Source: an uncultured bacterium
Lineage (GTDB): Bacteria; Bacillota; Clostridia; Lachnospirales; Lachnospiraceae
DNA length: 64,000 nt
Assembly: GCA_947383005.1 (NCBI GenBank)
Contig: CANDBT010000009.1
Coordinates: 57,568-121,567, forward strand
Direction of reading: 5' to 3'
Part shown: positions 22,866 through 31,382 of the stretch, piece after piece
Numbering within the stretch: position 1 is the first letter of the stretch
Layout of the letters: each line of letters opens with the position of its first letter
Notes under the pieces: model-generated
What the model was told of the DNA's origin: nothing
The model's input: only the letters and a program-made list of their open reading frames with translations
Database searches by the model: none
Program-made: the position numbers and the translations under genes

Positions 22866-25032
22866 AATTATTAAGCGAGACGGCACTGAGGTAGACTTCG
22901 ATGCAAAGAAGATCTGGAATGCTATCAGCAAGGCAAATGCGGAAGTTGAAACGAAAAACAAAATCAACGACCTTGGTATTGATATTGCCACCAAGATGGT
23001 TGTGGAGCAGCTTAACAAACTCAGTCGTGCAATCGAGGTTGAGGAAATTCAGGAGATTGTGGAAACCGAGTTAATGAAGATGAAAGCCTATGAGGTAGCC
23101 AAATGTTATATTCGGTATCGCTACGACCATAAGCTGAAACGGGAGTCCGACACTGACAAGAAGATTCTCAGTCTGGTTGAGTACAACAACGAAGCTGTCA
23201 AGCAGGAGAACAGCAACAAAGATCCGGAAATCATTCCCACACAGCGGGATTATATTGCTGGGGAAATCTCCAAAGACATCACTATGCGGAAACTTCTGCC
23301 GGAAGCAGTTGTGAAGGCGCATAATGACGGTTTGATCCACTTCCACGATTCAGACTACTTCATCCAGCACTCCCACAACTGCTGTCTCGTAAATCTTGAG
23401 GACATGCTTCAGAACGGCACCGTGATATCCGGTACGTTGATTGAAAAGCCTCATACCTTCAGCACCGCCTGCAACATTGCAACACAGATTATTGCACAGG
23501 TGGCAAGTTCCCAGTATGGTGGACAGTCCATCAGTCTGGCACATCTGGCTCCGTTCGTAGATGATACTCGGCAGCGGTTTCAAAAGAAGTATGAGGATTT
23601 GAGGGATTTCATGGACAAGACGGACTATGATATTTTCATTGAGCGGCTGGTATCTGAGGACATTACCAAAGGTGTACAGACGATTCAGTACCAGGTGGTG
23701 ACTCTGATGACTACCAATGGTCAGGCGCCGTTTATCACGGTCTACATGGATATCAACGAGGCTAAGAACGACAGGGAACGGAAAGACCTTGCTGCTATTA
23801 TTGAGGAAACTCTGAAGCAGCGTATTCAGGGTGTAAAGAATGAAGTGGGTGTTTGGATCACTCCGGCGTTTCCTAAGCTCATCTATGCTCTGGACGAGAA
23901 CAACGTCTATCCTGATTCGGAATACTTCTATCTCACAAAGATTGCCGCGTTCTGTACTGCCAAACGGATGGTGCCAGATTATATTTCCAATAAGATTGAG
24001 CGGGAGCTGAAGAATGGTGACACTTACACTTGTATGGGCTGCCGTTCTTTCCTGACACCGGATCGGACAACTGAGAATTACTCGAAGTGCAGGAACTGGA
24101 CAGCCGGTCACAAATACTACGGACGGTTCAATCAGGGTGTGGTTACAATCAATCTCCCTGATGTAGCGCTGAGTTCCGGCGGTGACTTCGATAAGTTCGA
24201 TGATATTCTCAAAGACCGTCTGGAAAATATCTGCTATCCGGCTTTAATGGCTCGGCACAACCGATTAAAAGGAACCAGCTCGAATGTTGCTCCGATTCTT
24301 TGGCAGTATGGCGCATTGGCGCGGTTGGATAAGGACGAGCCGATTGATCAGCTTCTCTATCATGGATATTCTACGATCAGCCTTGGCTATGCGGGTTTGT
24401 ATGAATGCGTAAGATACATGACCGGCGAATCTCATACGGCAGGTGGTAAAGACTTTGCGCTGCATGTGATGCGGACGCTTAACGAGTTTACTGCTAAGTG
24501 GAAAGCAGAAACGGATATTGACTTCTCCCTGTATGGAACTCCACTGGAATCTACGACTTACAAGTTTGCTAAGAGCTTGCAGAAACGGTTTGGCATTGTT
24601 CCTGGCGTGACAGACAAGAATTATATTACCAACAGCTATCACGTCCATGTGACAGAGCCGATAGATGCTTTTACAAAGCTGGCATTTGAATCCGAGTTCC
24701 AGGAGCTTAGCCCTGGTGGAGCAATCAGCTATGTCGAGGTCCCGAACATGGACAATAACATTCCGGCTGTTATCTCTGTCATTCGTTATATTTATGACAA
24801 CATTATGTATGCAGAATTGAATACTCGGAGCGATTATTGTCAGGTTTGTGGTTTTGAGGGAGAAATCAAGACAGTGGAGGATAACGGTAAGCTGTTTTGG
24901 GAGTGTCCGAACTGCGGCAACCGTAATGAAAATAAAATGAACGTAGCTCGGCGAACCTGCGGCTACATTGGCACAAATTTCTGGAATCAGGGACGGACAC
25001 AGGAAATTTCTGAAAGGGTGTTGCATTTATAA
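22855..25032 (+). CDS. nrdD: Anaerobic ribonucleoside-triphosphate reductase
   Basis: 725 aa, TTG start 9 nt after GGAGG. N-terminal ATP-cone (ITKIIKRDGTEVDFDAKKIW, about 1-90) for allosteric control. The large catalytic domain has HFHDSDYF and SHNCCLVNLEDML. A C-terminal zinc site (CQVCGFEG..CPNCG) precedes the glycyl-radical loop RTCGYIGTNFWNQGR. It makes dNTPs for phage DNA synthesis in an anaerobic host. It overlaps nrdG by 11 nt. Full length, no disruption seen. Confidence 0.95.
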   Translation: MITKIIKRDGTEVDFDAKKIWNAISKANAEVETKNKINDLGIDIATKMVVEQLNKLSRAIEVEEIQEIVETELMKMKAYEVAKCYIRYRYDHKLKRESDTDKKILSLVEYNNEAVKQENSNKDPEIIPTQRDYIAGEISKDITMRKLLPEAVVKAHNDGLIHFHDSDYFIQHSHNCCLVNLEDMLQNGTVISGTLIEKPHTFSTACNIATQIIAQVASSQYGGQSISLAHLAPFVDDTRQRFQKKYEDLRDFMDKTDYDIFIERLVSEDITKGVQTIQYQVVTLMTTNGQAPFITVYMDINEAKNDRERKDLAAIIEETLKQRIQGVKNEVGVWITPAFPKLIYALDENNVYPDSEYFYLTKIAAFCTAKRMVPDYISNKIERELKNGDTYTCMGCRSFLTPDRTTENYSKCRNWTAGHKYYGRFNQGVVTINLPDVALSSGGDFDKFDDILKDRLENICYPALMARHNRLKGTSSNVAPILWQYGALARLDKDEPIDQLLYHGYSTISLGYAGLYECVRYMTGESHTAGGKDFALHVMRTLNEFTAKWKAETDIDFSLYGTPLESTTYKFAKSLQKRFGIVPGVTDKNYITNSYHVHVTEPIDAFTKLAFESEFQELSPGGAISYVEVPNMDNNIPAVISVIRYIYDNIMYAELNTRSDYCQVCGFEGEIKTVEDNGKLFWECPNCGNRNENKMNVARRTCGYIGTNFWNQGRTQEISERVLHL

Positions 25033-25052
25033 GGGAGGGAGACGTGATGTGA

Positions 25053-25184
25053 GTGAAAATATTGATATTTATTGTAGCCGTAGCACTTGCGACTTTAATT
25101 CTTGTTGTTAAGGCTATACATACAGCGGCTATGTTTATGGATGATTCTTTTAGATGGGGAACAGGAAAAAGTAAGGAGGAATAA
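25053..25184 (+). CDS. Small membrane peptide with an early in-frame stop
   Basis: 43 aa from a GTG: MKILIFIVAVALATLILVVK and a hydrophilic end (..WGTGKSKEE). The better-placed ATG at 25,047, after GGGAGG, is followed at once by TGA in the same frame. The gene therefore either starts at GTG 25,053 or has been damaged by a nonsense change. One membrane helix. Uncertain. Confidence 0.45.
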   Translation: MKILIFIVAVALATLILVVKAIHTAAMFMDDSFRWGTGKSKEE

Positions 25185-25189
25185 TATTT

Positions 25190-25531
25190 ATGACAATCAA
25201 CGAGTACCAAAAGGAAGCTATGAGAAGTACCAACCCGGAATCACTGAATGATCAGGCGAAAGGGTTGAGCAATACTGCCCTTGGATTATGCGGAGAATCC
25301 GGCGAAGTGGCAGACATGATTAAAAAGCATCTGCATCAGGGTCATGACCTGGATAAAGAGCATATGGCGAAAGAGTTGGGTGATGTCGCTTGGTATTTGG
25401 CTCTCGGTGCTACCGTCATCGGATATGACCTGGAGGATATTTTACAGATGAATGTTGATAAGCTGCGTGCAAGATATCCTGATGGGTTCGACGCTCAGCG
25501 AAGCCAGCACCGGAAAAATAATGATATTTAG
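25190..25531 (+). CDS. MazG-like nucleotide pyrophosphohydrolase
   Basis: 113 aa. LCGESGEVADMIKK (ExxE) and KELGDVAWYLA (ExxD) give the metal-binding motifs of the all-alpha NTP pyrophosphatase superfamily. It hydrolyses nucleoside triphosphates; in phages it is thought to adjust nucleotide pools or lower (p)ppGpp. Located just after nrdGD, which fits a nucleotide-pool role. Confidence 0.85.
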   Translation: MTINEYQKEAMRSTNPESLNDQAKGLSNTALGLCGESGEVADMIKKHLHQGHDLDKEHMAKELGDVAWYLALGATVIGYDLEDILQMNVDKLRARYPDGFDAQRSQHRKNNDI

Positions 25532-25542
25532 GGAGGATAAAA

Positions 25543-25743
25543 ATGGCGAACGGAAATCCAAAAACAAATCATGAAGGTTACTCAGATCCGACAGCCTATA
25601 AAGCTATTAAGAACACGGATGTAGATGATGAACGGTTCCACAAATTACTGAACACTATTTTTACTATCTGTGAACTTTCCGGGTTTCATCTGGAAGAACG
25701 GATTATCCTTAAAGACACACAGACGGGAAAAATTTGGAGGTGA
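25543..25743 (+). CDS. Conserved small phage protein, 66 aa
   Basis: MANGNPKTNHEGYSDPTAYK, then LNTIFTICELSGFHLEERI and a basic end. This pattern is common near MazG-like genes in clostridial phages. Function unknown. Confidence 0.65.
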   Translation: MANGNPKTNHEGYSDPTAYKAIKNTDVDDERFHKLLNTIFTICELSGFHLEERIILKDTQTGKIWR

Positions 25744-25748
25744 GATTT

Positions 25749-25946
25749 ATGGATGGAGGAGTAAGAGAAACAACGTGCACCCATTGCATACATAGAGAGG
25801 TGTGTTTATACAAGCAGACTTATCTTGAGTATCTGAGGGCAAGCGAAAAAATGTACAGCGATTATCCGGATGATATTTCTTTTATCGAGAAGACTGATCC
25901 GAACTGTATTCACTATAAGAAGAAATCCGACGTAAATTTGCGGTGA
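25749..25946 (+). CDS. Small Cys-rich protein, 65 aa
   Basis: Start behind GGAGGTGAG. CTHCIHREVC near the N-terminus plus CIHY near the C-terminus suggest one metal-binding site. Layout similar to the product of 20,570. Last gene before a 380-bp non-coding block. Confidence 0.6.
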   Translation: MDGGVRETTCTHCIHREVCLYKQTYLEYLRASEKMYSDYPDDISFIEKTDPNCIHYKKKSDVNLR

Positions 25947-26329
25947 TGGGACGTCCGTAGCAGGTCTTTTCAGCCGGACAAACTCTAATCTAGGTTAAAA
26001 AATTCTGGTCAAATCCTGTTTTGAAAAGTGGGCTTTTGGCCAGAAAAAGTGGGCAGACGAAAAAATTCGGGAGATTTTGAAGATTTTCGGAGATCTTTTA
26101 CGGACGATTTTCTCAATTTTTAGACATTTTTTGCCCACTTTGCCCACTTTTTTTGAAAATTGGCCAGGCACTTTGGCCAGCAAAAACCCAGTATTTATGC
26201 GGGTTTGAGGGCTGTTTGCCCACTTTCCCACTTTTTTCTTCAAACTATTATGATAAAAAAATTTAATAATATTATAAATAGGGCAGGAAAAAGTGGGCAT
26301 TTGACCAAAGAGCAGAAAAGGAGGTTCTT
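25947..26329 (+). repeat. Iteron-like non-coding block, candidate origin or operator
   Basis: AAAGTGGGC occurs at 26,025, 26,046 and 26,290, and its inverse GCCCACTTT at 26,133, 26,142 and 26,218, with a degenerate CCCACTTTTTT just after. Three TTGGCCAG-type words (26,036, 26,159, 26,173) alternate with them. An AT-rich run follows (26,245-26,280), and an AAACCC/GGGTTT hairpin lies at about 26,185-26,205. Repeats plus an AT-rich element are what a replication origin looks like, but an operator array is possible. No protein-coding frame here is convincing. Confidence 0.55.
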
Positions 26330-26530
26330 ATGAGAGAAAAAATCACATGGCAGGATGTTTACAAAGATTTTAAGATTCGACTGCCTAATTTATCTAAAAG
26401 AGCAACGTACTGGAAGCCGAGAGGATATCTCTCTATCACCGTGTACCTTGAAGATGGTTCCCAGATGGCTTATGACTACTTGTACAAAAAAGCATCGTTC
26501 ATTGCCATGCCGAAGACTGCCTTAGCATAA
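26330..26530 (+). CDS. Hypothetical protein, 66 aa
   Basis: Reads MREKITWQDVYKDFKIRLPN with a basic middle (KRATYWKPRGYLSITVYLED). AAAGGAGG upstream. It sits between the iteron block and the structured RNA. Basic charge would suit DNA binding, but no motif is present. Confidence 0.55.
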   Translation: MREKITWQDVYKDFKIRLPNLSKRATYWKPRGYLSITVYLEDGSQMAYDYLYKKASFIAMPKTALA

Positions 26531-26586
26531 AATTGTCGATTTGTCAATAGGATATTTAAAAACCTGTTTCTTTTCGGGATGTTTTG

Positions 26587-26595
26587 TGCTATACT
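26587..26595 (+). promoter_or_regulatory. Putative extended -10 promoter of the structured RNA
   Basis: TGCTATACT is an extended -10 (TGnTATACT). The -35 is poor (TGTTTC region at about 26,565). It lies 5-10 nt before the start of the large hairpin, so transcription would begin at its base. Confidence 0.5.
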
Positions 26596-26599
26596 GTAA

Positions 26600-26760
26600 C
26601 TGCGACACAATTCTATAGTTTTTAAAGCTACGCAGGGAATAACCTTTGGTAAAAGGTGTATTCTCTCTTTTCCATATGCTCTGTGTAGCTTAGGAATTGT
26701 GTCGCAGCAATGAGAGGTTCACTTTTTCGGTGCGTCTCTACATTGGGGCGCACTTTTTTA
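26600..26760 (+). ncRNA. Structured non-coding RNA, family unknown
   Basis: A perfect 14-bp stem (26,600-26,613 with 26,694-26,707) encloses a 10-bp stem (26,626-26,635 with 26,681-26,690, one G-U) and an apical GAATA..ACCTT/AAGGT..TATTC hairpin. A GAGA..TCTC hairpin (26,712-26,738) overlaps a terminator (GTGCG 26,730 with CGCAC 26,749, then TTTTTT). The two overlapping hairpins could be alternative folds, as in an attenuator for the gene at 26,798. It could equally be a free-standing small RNA. The bubble-and-stem shape recalls 6S RNA, but I cannot assign a family. Confidence 0.7.
26730..26760 (+). terminator. Intrinsic terminator of the structured RNA
   Basis: GTGCG pairs with CGCAC over a 14-nt loop, followed by TTTTTTATTT. 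Confidence 0.75.
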
Positions 26761-26797
26761 TTTGCGCCAAAACTTTTGGAAATGTTGGGAGGTATCT

Positions 26798-27358
26798 ATG
26801 AGCGGCAGTAGTAATAATAAACCAAATAGAAATGTAAACAAGATTGTCTCTGGCGTCACAGCGGTAACATCATTGATGACTTTGGCAAAACCTGTCGCCG
26901 ATACTATACAGGATTATACCAGTAAAACTATGGAAGAACGGAAACGTCTCGTAAGTGTCCCGGAATTATATTCTAAGGAGTATCCATTAAGTGTTGAACA
27001 GGCGGTAGAATTGTTGAATAACTGTGGCTTGAAATCAACACTGGTAAAAACTTCTATTGATGATGCGGATGTTAAATACCGAAAATGTTTTGCGTCGCAA
27101 GTCATCAGCACAAAACCGAAGGGAAAACAAAAAGTTGAGCCGGGGACCATGGTTCTCGTAAAATACATAACTCAAGAAGTAATAGACGAGAGTAAAAAGA
27201 TATTTGAGGAACTCGAAGCCAAGAAAAATGAGATTACGTTGCAAAAGGAAAATAGGAAGGTAGAAAGAGAAGAAAAAAGAGAGCGGATTGTACAAAACGC
27301 ACGAAACAAAATTCAAAAAGTATTTCGGAAAAATAAGGAGGGTGACAGCAATGAGTAA
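26798..27358 (+). CDS. PASTA-like domain protein
   Basis: 186 aa, start behind GGGAGG. A possible weak membrane-associated stretch near residues 14-35 is followed by a PASTA-like segment (about 65-125: YPLSVEQAVELLNNCGLKST then KGKQKVEPGTMVLVKY) and a long charged coiled coil (..KKNEITLQKENRKVEREEK..). PASTA domains usually bind muropeptides outside the cell, but no signal peptide is seen here. The upstream structured RNA may control it. Confidence 0.6.
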   Translation: MSGSSNNKPNRNVNKIVSGVTAVTSLMTLAKPVADTIQDYTSKTMEERKRLVSVPELYSKEYPLSVEQAVELLNNCGLKSTLVKTSIDDADVKYRKCFASQVISTKPKGKQKVEPGTMVLVKYITQEVIDESKKIFEELEAKKNEITLQKENRKVEREEKRERIVQNARNKIQKVFRKNKEGDSNE

Positions 27359-27482
27359 GAGAAAAAGCGGTGGAAAGAAGAGAAGTACGGCAGGATTGAT
27401 TCTTGACGTGATATTGGTTTTTGCAACCGGAGGTCTTTGGCTCATTTGGATATTGGTGAGATACCTCAGAAACAACAGCTAG
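27351..27482 (+). CDS. Small membrane protein, 43 aa
   Basis: Start behind GGAGGGTGACAGCA. Basic N-terminus (MSKRKSGGKKRSTAG) followed by one hydrophobic helix (LILDVILVFATGGLWLIWIL). Overlaps the PASTA-like gene by 8 nt. Followed by a terminator at 27,514. Confidence 0.6.
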   Translation: MSKRKSGGKKRSTAGLILDVILVFATGGLWLIWILVRYLRNNS

Positions 27483-27513
27483 GCGAAAAAAATTGAATAA
27501 TGATGTTTTTTGA

Positions 27514-27542
27514 GAGTCGTGTAACAGCGGCTCTTTTCTTTT
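27514..27542 (+). terminator. Intrinsic terminator
   Basis: GAGTCG pairs with CGGCTC (one G-U) around TGTAACAG, followed by TTTTCTTTT. The rest of the 27,483-27,660 spacer is AT-rich with nothing else supported. Confidence 0.7.
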
Positions 27543-27660
27543 GCTATTTTTTAGTTCGCAGAAAAAACATGCCCTTTTATGAGGAGAGAGATTAAAATAG
27601 GCATTTTTAATGCTTGTTCTTTCTCTTTTGCATTTATCAAAATGAAAGGAGGTCCCTGTT

Positions 27661-27951
27661 ATGTTGGAGAGCAAATTTCAGGCACAACTGATTCAGGAAC
27701 TTAAAAAAATGTTTCCTGGGTGTATTGTGACTAAACTTGACCCGGACCATATTCAGGGCATACCAGATTTGCTCATCCTTTATAAAGACAAATGGGCTTC
27801 TTTGGAATGTAAGAAAAGTGCGAACTCTAAGAAACAGGCAAATCAACCATATTACGTTGAGAAGATGAACGAGATGTCTTTCTCAAGATTCATCTATCCT
27901 GAGAATAAGGAGGAAGTGCTACATGAACTTCAACAATCATTCAATGCTTGA
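27661..27951 (+). CDS. VRR-NUC domain nuclease
   Basis: 96 aa, AAAGGAGG upstream. LESKFQAQLIQELKKMFPG, then IQGIPDLLILYKDKWASLECKK gives the G(I)PDLL..ExK core of the VRR-NUC branch of the PD-(D/E)XK superfamily. Such stand-alone phage nucleases act in replication/recombination or junction processing. Overlaps the next nuclease gene by 29 nt. Confidence 0.88.
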   Translation: MLESKFQAQLIQELKKMFPGCIVTKLDPDHIQGIPDLLILYKDKWASLECKKSANSKKQANQPYYVEKMNEMSFSRFIYPENKEEVLHELQQSFNA

Positions 27952-28480
27952 AGGGCAACACGCTTTTCTTGGAGCAAGCAAATATCATTGGATTAACTAC
28001 GATGAAAACAAAGTAGCTGAGTCGTATGTAAAATTCTTGGCAACTCAAAAAGGAACCGTACTTCATGAGTTTGCGGCCCAGTGTATCAGGCTCGGACAAA
28101 AACTTCCGAAGTCGCAGAAAACTTTGAATATGTATGTGAATGATGCTATCGGCTATAAGATGACGCCTGAGCAGATTTTGTATTATTCGGAGAACTGCTT
28201 TGGAACAGCAGACAGCATCGCATTCCGAAACGGATTGCTGAGAATCCATGATTTGAAAACCGGGACTATCAAAGCCCACATTGAGCAGCTTATGATCTAC
28301 GCTGCTCTTTTTTGTTTGGAATATAAAATAAAGCCGGCTGACATTGACATTGAGTTGCGTCTGTATCAGAACAATGAAATCGAAATCCACGAGCCGGGCA
28401 CTGATGAGATTGTTCCTATTATGGACAAGATTGTCACATTTGACAAAGTTATCAAAAAAGTAAAAGAACAGGAGGGGTAA
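27923..28480 (+). CDS. PD-(D/E)XK nuclease (RecB/Cas4-like)
   Basis: 185 aa. KGTVLHEFAAQCIRLGQKL gives the early His/Glu helix. GTADSIAFRNGLLRIHDLKTG carries the catalytic D..DxK, and EQLMIYAALFC is the QxxxY-type helix. A DNA exonuclease/end-processing enzyme in the replication module. No Fe-S cysteine cluster is seen, so it is not a full Cas4. Confidence 0.8.
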   Translation: MNFNNHSMLEGQHAFLGASKYHWINYDENKVAESYVKFLATQKGTVLHEFAAQCIRLGQKLPKSQKTLNMYVNDAIGYKMTPEQILYYSENCFGTADSIAFRNGLLRIHDLKTGTIKAHIEQLMIYAALFCLEYKIKPADIDIELRLYQNNEIEIHEPGTDEIVPIMDKIVTFDKVIKKVKEQEG

Positions 28481-28483
28481 GCC

Positions 28484-31363
28484 ATGAACCAGGTTGCGGA
28501 AGAAATGAAAGATATTCTCATGCACTATGGAACGCCACGGCATTCTGGACGTTACCCCTGGGGGAGTGGGGAAAATCCGTATCAGAGAAATGGCGATTTT
28601 TTAAGTCGTGTTGATGAGCTGAAAGGGCAGGGACTCAGCGATACAGAAATTGCCAAAGCTATGGGTTTAACCACAACCCAATTCCGGACACAGCGGTCTT
28701 TAGCTAAAGATGAAAGAAGGGCGTTGGAAGTTGAGAGAGCAAAGGCTCTTCAATCAGACGGCTACAATCCGAGTGAGATTGCAAGAATGATGGGGTACAA
28801 CAGTGAATCGTCCATTCGTTCTCTTTTGAACTCAGATTCTGAAGCTCGTATGAACCAGGCCAGAGTAACTGCTGAAAATCTGAAACGGCAGGTTGACGAA
28901 CATGGCATGATCGCAATAAGTGCCGGAACAGAACGATACTTAGGAGTCTCGCGAGAAAAACTCGAAGAGGCTCTTTATATTTTGGAGCTTGAAGGATACA
29001 ACCATTTCGGTGGAGGTGTCCCTCAGGTAACAAACAAGGGACAGCAGACGAATATCAGAGTTTTATGTCCTCCTGATACGCCTTATAAGGAAATCACCAG
29101 AACATATACCGACAAGAACGGCAAAGTTCATGAGAAAGTCACAAAAGTATCCAGCTCAATCTATGATTTTGACAAGGTTCATCCGTTGGAAGAAGTTTGT
29201 GACAGTATTTCATATGATAACGGTGACAGTTTCCAGAAAGGTTTTCATTATCCGGCGAGTATGAATTCTGAGAGAATTCAGGTTGTCTATGCTGAACAGG
29301 GCGGAACAAAGAAAGATGGAGTTATCGAGCTTCGCAGAGGCGTAGATGATTTATCGCTCGGAGATGCTCATTATGCACAGGTAAGAATTCTTGTTGACGG
29401 AACACATTATCTGAAGGGTATGGCAATGTATGCTGACGATCTTCCAGATGGTGTTGACGTTCGTTTTAATACAAACAAGAAAGAAGGAACTCCGGTCTGT
29501 GGTCCGAAGGATAACACCGTTTTGAAAACAATCAAGAAAGACCCTAATAATCCGTTTGGTTCTTTGATTAAGGAACATGGCGGGCAGAGTTTTTATGATG
29601 ACCCGAATGGTGAGTTTACAGATCCAAAGACTGGAAAGAAACAGTCGTTATCTCTGATAAACAAACGTGCGGAAGAAGGAGATTGGAGTGATTGGGATGA
29701 TAAGCTGCCGTCACAGTTTCTTTCTAAGCAGAGTCTAAAGCTCATAAAGAACCAGTTGAGTTTAACAATGGCTGATGCTCAGGCAGAGTATGATGAGATT
29801 TGTTCACTGACCAATCCAACTGTAAAGAAAGTTTTGTTGCAATCCTTTGCCGATGACTGTGATGCAGCAGCAGTACACCTTAAAGCGGCGTCTCTTCCAA
29901 GACAGAAATACAAGGTTATCCTGCCGATTACTTCGATGAAAGATGACGAGGTATATGCACCTGGCTATGAGAACGGAGAAAAGGTAGCTCTTATAAGGTT
30001 CCCGCATGGTGGGACTTTTGAAATTCCTGTACTTACTGTAAACAACAAACAGGCAGAGGCAAAGAGTAAACTCGGTCTTGCTAAAGATGCCGTTGGTATC
30101 AATAGTAAGGTTGCTGAGAGACTTTCCGGAGCAGACTTTGATGGTGACACAGTAATGATTGTTCCAACTGGCAAGGGTGTAAAGATTACTTCCACTCCGC
30201 CATTAAAGGGATTAGAGGGATTCGATGGTAAGCTTGAGTATGGACACGATTCTACGAAGACTGATCCCGATGGAACGGTTCATTATTATCGTAACGGCAG
30301 AGAGTTCAAACCTATGAAGAATACTCAGACTGAAATGGGTATCATTTCTAATTTGATTACAGACATGACGCTGAGGGGTGCTAAAGAAGAGGAGCTTGCA
30401 AAAGCTGTCCGTCACAGCATGGTTGTAATTGATGCAGAGAAACATGGTTTGGATTACAAACAGAGCGAAAAGGACAATGACATCGCCTATCTGAAGAAGA
30501 CATATCAGGGAACAACTGATGCTAATGGCCGTTATCATGAGGGCGCTGCGACTCTGATTTCAAGATCAAAGTCCCAACAGGAGGTACTGAAGCGTAAAGG
30601 AAGTCCTAAGGTAAATCAGAAAGGTAAGGACTGGTATGATCCAAGCAAACCGGAGGGGTCTCTCATATGGAATTCTGTAACTGAAGAATACACAGACAAG
30701 AATGGTAAGGTTAAAGTAAGGACGCAGAAGAGTACGAAGATGGCGGAGACTAATGATGCCCGTCTCCTTATCTCTGATGCGGATACCCCCCAGGAAAGGG
30801 CGTATGCAGAGTATGCTAACCAGAGAAAGGACCTGGCTAACAAAGCCCGTCTTGAGATCATCAATACTGGGAAGATAGCCTACTCCGCTTCGGCTAAGGC
30901 CACCTATAAAGAAGAAGTGGACGGTATGCTTGCCGATTTAAACATAGCCCTGCGCAATGCGCCTAAGGAGACTCAGGCACAGATTATTGCGAACTCTAAG
31001 GTGGCTGCTATGAAGAAAGCAAATCCCGACATGACTTCTAAAGAGATAAAGAAGGCCAGTCAGCAGGCGCTTACTGAAGCCCGTATCCAGATGGGTGCAG
31101 AAAGAATTAAGGTGCCCCTTGATGAAAAGAGATGGGAGGCTATACAGGCTGGAGCAATAAGTGAGAGCCAGCTTATTAAGATTCTTAATAATAGCGACAT
31201 CGATGAGGTTCGTCAATATGCAACGCCCCGCACCACATCAACGCTTAGCCCAGCCAAGGTCAATAAGATCGAAGCAATGCAGGCATCTGGTAATTACAGT
31301 ATTGCGGAGATAGCCCAGGCTGTCGGCGTATCGTCCTCTACAGTATCCAAATACTTGAAATGA
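28484..31363 (+). CDS. DFDGD-motif protein, candidate YonO-like single-subunit RNA polymerase
   Basis: 959 aa. LSGADFDGDTVMIVP places DFDGD at residues 551-555. This is the metal-binding signature of the large RNA polymerase subunit double-psi barrel and of YonO/crAss-type phage RNA polymerases. Two helix-turn-helix-like elements near the N-terminus (GLSDTEIAKAMGL; GYNPSEIARMMGY) and one at the extreme C-terminus (YSIAEIAQAVGVSSSTVSKY) suggest DNA binding. The N-terminus HYGTPRHSGRYPWGSG resembles head-protein tags elsewhere in the window. It precedes the packaging/structural genes, fitting a late-gene polymerase. Family by motif only. Confidence 0.65.
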   Translation: MNQVAEEMKDILMHYGTPRHSGRYPWGSGENPYQRNGDFLSRVDELKGQGLSDTEIAKAMGLTTTQFRTQRSLAKDERRALEVERAKALQSDGYNPSEIARMMGYNSESSIRSLLNSDSEARMNQARVTAENLKRQVDEHGMIAISAGTERYLGVSREKLEEALYILELEGYNHFGGGVPQVTNKGQQTNIRVLCPPDTPYKEITRTYTDKNGKVHEKVTKVSSSIYDFDKVHPLEEVCDSISYDNGDSFQKGFHYPASMNSERIQVVYAEQGGTKKDGVIELRRGVDDLSLGDAHYAQVRILVDGTHYLKGMAMYADDLPDGVDVRFNTNKKEGTPVCGPKDNTVLKTIKKDPNNPFGSLIKEHGGQSFYDDPNGEFTDPKTGKKQSLSLINKRAEEGDWSDWDDKLPSQFLSKQSLKLIKNQLSLTMADAQAEYDEICSLTNPTVKKVLLQSFADDCDAAAVHLKAASLPRQKYKVILPITSMKDDEVYAPGYENGEKVALIRFPHGGTFEIPVLTVNNKQAEAKSKLGLAKDAVGINSKVAERLSGADFDGDTVMIVPTGKGVKITSTPPLKGLEGFDGKLEYGHDSTKTDPDGTVHYYRNGREFKPMKNTQTEMGIISNLITDMTLRGAKEEELAKAVRHSMVVIDAEKHGLDYKQSEKDNDIAYLKKTYQGTTDANGRYHEGAATLISRSKSQQEVLKRKGSPKVNQKGKDWYDPSKPEGSLIWNSVTEEYTDKNGKVKVRTQKSTKMAETNDARLLISDADTPQERAYAEYANQRKDLANKARLEIINTGKIAYSASAKATYKEEVDGMLADLNIALRNAPKETQAQIIANSKVAAMKKANPDMTSKEIKKASQQALTEARIQMGAERIKVPLDEKRWEAIQAGAISESQLIKILNNSDIDEVRQYATPRTTSTLSPAKVNKIEAMQASGNYSIAEIAQAVGVSSSTVSKYLK

Positions 31364-31382
31364 AAGGAGTGAATAAGGATTC

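Noticed and set aside
25995-26300. 101-aa minus-strand open frame in the iteron block
   Set aside because: It is basic, low-complexity sequence created by repeated AAAGTGGGC words (KVGK repeats), with no RBS.
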